From contig OV121087.1 in assembly GCA_921293015.1 (NCBI GenBank), forward strand, positions 7,328,501 to 7,392,500: a DNA stretch of 64,000 nt, in the 5' to 3' direction. The DNA comes from Phorcus lineatus (Eukaryota; Mollusca; Gastropoda; Trochida; Trochidae). The first letter of the stretch is position 1; every line of letters begins with the position of its first letter. The notes beneath the pieces are model-generated. The model was given only the letters and a program-made list of their open reading frames with translations, had not been told where the DNA came from and searched no databases. This document shows positions 59,269-64,000 of this stretch, piece after piece. The position numbers and the translations under genes were made by a program.

Positions 59269-61159
59269 ATTCAGTATAAAGTATCCACTTTCAGGGGGGC
59301 GGGATGTGGGAACAAGAATGAAACGTGGTGTGAAGTAAATTTAATTAAAGAAGTTGTCCCCAATAACCTTATTTCTTATTAGGTTCTATCTTGTTTCGGC
59401 CTAGGAACTAACTTGAAGGAAACCATTACAAGCGTAAAGGATCGGAATGATGAAAATGTATACAAGCGACATGCTAAGTATAATAGATTGGTCCTGAATT
59501 TGGTTCGTGTGTACTACATGAATATCAAAAGACTCTGGCTTGGTCGACCTTCCATAATGACAGATGAACCCTGGTCCCGACAGACACTGCAAGTCGTAAA
59601 CGTCAATCACCCATCCGAGCGTCAAGAACAAACGGACAAATCCTGCGTCGTCATCATGATTCTTCGCTTCCGAGTTTGGCTCGCTGCTTGGCTACACGTG
59701 GCTCCCAGGGGGTTAAACCGATGAACGTGGCGTACGTCAACATAAACGTTTGATGTACGTGGAACGACTGGCGTCATCATCTATTGATAGAATATAGTAT
59801 GTCAGTGATGGGAGTTATATCTGTAGGTTACAAGGACACCTGTTTTCGATGTTTGACGCGTGCGACTGGTGCTGGACGACCAATCAGGATATGTAATGAA
59901 ATAAATCATTGCTTTTCTTTTGATAAGGCATGATATCCACGCCCTCCAGCTACCAGTTTCCTACAGGAAAACTCCATGGAACCCACTCTAGCAGTCAAGC
60001 AGTTCTTGAAAGGCAACTTGACCTTGAAATATTGTTTCCAGTTAACTTGACAAAAGGACATTCAGTTGCATACTTAACATCCACGATGTAACCCTGCCTT
60101 CATAGTATTAGTTGTATAAACGTTTGTATGTTTGAAACACCTGTTTATGATAATTTTAATATCTGCTTTTGATATATCAAGAGAGTAAGACTGTTTGGAG
60201 AATAATTACATTCCAAGCACCCGTCCCACTTTAAACCGCCGAAACCCACAACTTTCAGGAAATCAGCCTGTATGACCCTTCGTTTGATCAATAATCGATG
60301 TTTTCAGAATCTAATAGGTTACAGTAACTGAAAAGAGGTGATATTTTAAGGAACGTTTAATGTGAAGGTCAACTATTTATAAGAACTATGGGGAAAGGGG
60401 GGGGGGGGGGGTGCGATGTTTTGGTGGTGAAGGTTTGTGAATTGTAAATGAGTTTTTGCTCCCGTTAGAGGTTACATCATCCGCGTAAATCTATTACAGT
60501 GTATTTACTTAATTTTCCTTAGTTAAAATTATGTTAATCCTAAGGAGCCCCATAGCCAAAAGCAACGACCGAATTAATCTCCTTTCCGTTTTTTGGGATT
60601 ATTTTTGTATTCAAAGTAGGTTAGGCATTTCAATGGCAACCTATTCAACACGAAGTCAAAGTTCATCGACACCGTCCGGATGTAGGCCTAGGTTTGAATT
60701 TAATAATTAATCAAGTAATTGCGAACATAATTTGGCCAAGTAATGTTGAGTTATTGCGGAAAGTATGTGACAGATATTTATAAAACAAGTTGTCTGCTTT
60801 ACCATTGATGCAGTAAGGCATGTAATTATGTTAACACTTTTGATGAGTGAAATTTTGTTATATAGCGGCTCCGTTATATATTATTTCGAAATGCATGTAT
60901 TGGGTTACTTGTATATATTTATGTTGTTAAATTTTCTACCATATTGATTAACCATACATGGACATTGTAATCTCTGAATCAATGTTGAAAACGAAGACTT
61001 AGATTAATTAAAAATGATCCCGTCCTTTTGTCAGACAGACATTTTCTGTTACCAAATTCGCTGCCATTACACCAATATTTAAATTTTAAAGGTTGAACGA
61101 ATTTCACAAATACGGTATTGGAAAAGACCCTTTAAAGGCAAATCATTATCCATAAGGAT
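59269..61159. other. Intergenic with a G-run
   Basis: A run of about 15 G lies at 60397-60411. The open frame at 59413-59724 has no recognisable domain. Nothing else was identified. Confidence 0.4.
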
Positions 61160-61530
61160 AATTTTTATGGGTTGCTAATCGAGCAAGAGTTGACTACAAG
61201 ATTCTCACCCTTGCATATCATGGAACTGCACCAAGCTACCTTTGCGACATAGTACCTAAGCACATTCCTGTGAGAACATTAAGCTCAGCTAATCATGATC
61301 TTCTGGGATACTTAAACGTCACTTGAAGTCTTTTGGTTATCGCTCTTTTTCTCTGGAACTCTCTTCCACATGATATTAGACTGTCACCAACCCTTGATAA
61401 CTTCAAATCCCACTTAAAGACATTGAATGATTCCTTTTCAAAAGATACTATGATTGCTAGATTCCAGTTTCCCTGCTTGTTGTAAATACTGTATATTTCC
61501 TCATAGACACTTAGTGCCTGGAGTATTTCA
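61160..61530 (+). pseudogene. LINE 3' fragment (CR1/L2-like)
   Basis: From about 61180 the plus strand reads RVDYKILTLAYHGTAPSYLC, then VPKHIPVRTLSSANHDLL, and after frame breaks LKSFGYRSFS, WNSLPHDIRLSPTLDNFKSH and LKT. This is the conserved C-terminal end of CR1/L2-type LINE ORF2 (DYKIL.LTYK....APSYL.DL...Y.P.R.LRS...LL). A few residues between RSFS and WNSLP are lost together with a frameshift. The 3' tail ends near CAGGGCTTTATAAATCTACT (about 61530). It is a different family or age from the copy at 56780-57094. Confidence 0.7.
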
Positions 61531-64000
61531 GGGCTTTATAAATCTACTCATTAATATGTCTAATTTAGGTTAAAGGGAAGTAAGAGGGTTAACTATTCGG
61601 CATTAACTCTTTTATAACCTTCGATGTTCAGAATATCTTTATTGATAGTTTAATTGTTTTAAACATGTTTTAAAGCTATCGCCATGCTTGTACCGAGGCC
61701 CTCATGTGATTAAAGGTTTACAGCATGTGTTCCATCACGATCACAAACCGACTTCTTGCCATCTCGTGCTCTCTGTCGTCTGCCAAAACAAAAGGCGGGA
61801 AAAGATACTCCTGTGTCAAAATACCAAAACTCACCTCCGTCACTCTCTCAACAGCGCGTGCATGTGTATAAACAAGGGACTAAGAGATGTCGCTTTGCGC
61901 GGTATTGTGTCTGGGTGCAGGTGTCGCGTGGCGGGAGCGCGCGCCTTCAGTTGTCACGTTTACAAACTGTCGTCTGCCGATTGCCTCACTCAGTGAACTT
62001 CACAACGTTACTTTCTGCTAAATGTATTGCGATGTTTCGTCACGAATTTACCACAATGGATAACAAATCACGTTATGTTATAATAATATAAACAATTTGA
62101 ATTTTGTTAATTTGGTCAATGGAAAAAGTAGGCGTTCCAAGCAGACAGTTTTGAAAGTCAAGAATGTTAATTTCAGCGGTTCTGGAATTTTTAATAAGCA
62201 TTTTTTGCCTTTATCATTAAAGTCCTGTAAAGGTGTCCTGAGGTCGACGGCGACGTTTGCCTACAACAAAACAATTGTCTTTTGAGGTTCCTTTGAAATG
62301 TTAAGATATAAAAAAACTCTCAAAATTTAGACAAAAGTAACTGAACAGAAAGCTACCAAGTTGTCATACCATTTCTTATCTAGTTGAAACCGTCATCGTC
62401 TGATGAGGCAATGCATCGCATTAAAAAATGTCAGAGATATCGTTGGTCAAGCAATGTTCCTTCAAACGAGAAGTGGCCAAAGTGGCAAACTTAGTACAAG
62501 AGGGATAGGTGCGACAGCGCAGTACAAGAGGGATAGGTGCGACAGCGCAGAACGTGAACAATAACACATTTAGCATTTTTACCTCATCAAGCGTCTTTTA
62601 GACAAATTATTTTTTACTACTTAAAACTTTACTAGATTAAAATTAGTATGTTAAACTTTAAAATTAATATGTTGTGTCATTAAATGATTCTTGAGGAACT
62701 GGAGTATCGATACAATTGAAAGCTTATACTTATCTTATTAATTTCTTTAATTCTCATTACTTTTCATAAAATGAAAATTCGGTTGGATCTTTACAATTGA
62801 ATCAGGCACTTGAGGCAATATGTGACGATATACATAAGCATTCTGACTTCAAATAATTTATATTTTTTTTGTAAAAGAAATAACACGAGTACGAAACTCC
62901 CTCAATGTTGAGATGTAGATGAGGATAAAAACTGAGAACCGAGTTATACAATCAATCTATATATAGAGTTGTTGCAATCCGTGTTAACCCCTCCGACATC
63001 ATTGTATACATATGGATTGAAGCCAAAATGATAACGTCTAAGGCGGCCCAGGGGTTAACAGGTTGGCAACATTACCACGTGCTGTAACCACTTTTCGTGT
63101 TTGAGATTGGATCGGGAACGATTGGGTGTCGAATTGAACGTTGTTTCCATACGCGGGTTCGCGACCTTGGATCTTATCCGTGTGTTGGATCACATAAGCG
63201 ATCTTTCCCGAGTCACGTCAAGAAGTTATTTTCACCCCTTCAATAGTACTTGCAGAATCGAAAATAACTTATGCCATGTGTCAACATAATCGGCCTCACC
63301 GACTTCTGTCCAAATCCGTATTCCGCCTACACTTTCCAATTTCAACTTCAATATAACCCTTCCCACAATCGTCATCACATTGTCATGGGCTAAGGAGTAG
63401 AGTTTCTTGTTTTCCGTTCTTCTCATTCAGCCTTCAATGATGACGAACCAGCACGTTCGGCGGGCGCGTGCTAGACGCACGCGATGTCTAGATCCGACAC
63501 GTCAAGCATCTTGAATGGATAAACGGCAGCCCTCTCCGGTCGGGTCGCGATGTAGCTTAGTCGTACACTGATTACCAGAGCAGGTGGCCTGCACGTACCG
63601 CAAAGTCTATGTAACAAATATACACTTTTGTTATAATGTTGTCCTTTCACACGTGTAAATAGGATAGCTTCGAAACAATGTTTTCGCGCCGATCATTAAC
63701 TGAAGGCGTGCTTGTGCAGAGTGTATTGTTGCACGAGGCGGGAGGTGCCACGCCCATGTGCCAGCTTCTCTTGGAGGGCGGAGGGACCGATCTGGGAGGG
63801 GGGCCCGTGTGGTTCCCTTTAGCTTTGTTTCAAGTCTTGCATCACGATTGTTACCCCCAAGTACGCCAGTGACAAACCAACGCACTCGGAAACCAATCCC
63901 ACCTAGATGCGCTCCGGTGCAGTGTGCATTGTCACGGTGCTGGCAAAAAGGGGGTTAATTGTGCTTGTGTATATTACCCACTTGTTAAAATACATTAGAA
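61531..64000. other. Intergenic; one 28-base tandem duplication
   Basis: A perfect 28-base tandem duplication lies at 62493-62520 and 62521-62548 (unit AGTACAAGAGGGATAGGTGC plus eight bases). Parts of 61780-61950 and 63430-63900 are richer in GC and CpG, but the open frames there overlap on both strands and none has a domain or splice support. Confidence 0.45.

Noticed and set aside
63631-63958. Overlapping frames on both strands near the right edge
   Set aside because: Mutual overlap and a GC-rich composition explain them; no domain or splice support.

Overview
The window is animal nuclear DNA. It is AT-rich, its genes are split by introns, and transposable elements and tandem repeats fill most of the space. 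Several repeat types (elements with a CCGT-rich head followed by tandem units of about 150 bases, tRNA-headed SINEs, Tc1 and several LINE families) together with a NUDT6-type gene suggest a marine lophotrochozoan, most likely a mollusc. That placement is an inference; no single feature fixes the species.

Four protein-coding loci are supported. Two are intronless-in-coding paralogues, at 10483-11502 (-) and 17713-18729 (+), arranged as an inverted pair. Each encodes a transposase-like helix-turn-helix, four C2H2 zinc fingers and an acidic tail with sumoylation-type motifs, so they look like transcription factors built from a Tc1/paired-type DNA-binding domain. The third is a four-exon gene at 22185-24170 (+) encoding a 172-residue protein that I do not recognise; all its splice junctions keep frame. 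The fourth is NUDT6 (+), with five exons from 29150 to 42168. Its complete Nudix box is cut by a 10 kb intron, and its C-terminal exon(s) are not visible in the window.

Layout: 1-10 kb is intergenic, with small DNA elements (a G-run-flanked element, a mariner-type MITE, two inverted copies of a CRE-bearing MITE, a foldback hairpin) and an antisense LINE fragment. 10.4-18.8 kb is the zinc-finger pair, with an L1-like LINE remnant broken by a decayed Tc1 transposon, plus a 30-base minisatellite, between the two genes. 20.9-24.6 kb is the unrecognised gene with a plausible CRE promoter. 24.6-29.1 kb is AT-rich minisatellite and a candidate MITE. 29.1-42.2 kb is NUDT6; its fourth intron holds a pearl-like element, a microsatellite, a long foldback, an LTR-like block and a LINE nested inside a related LINE with a 13-base target duplication. 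42.2-64 kb shows no convincing exon and contains tandem arrays (54, 145 and 32 bases), SINE-like units and two LINE 3' ends.

The strongest observations are the mosaic identity of the zinc-finger paralogues (near-identical blocks beside diverged blocks, with changes at DNA-contacting positions), the in-frame but unrecognised four-exon gene, the nested LINE with a clean target-site duplication, and complementary (ACAT)n and (ATGT)n tracts bracketing NUDT6 exons 2-4, whose total length is a multiple of three. Base counts were made by eye, without alignment tools.
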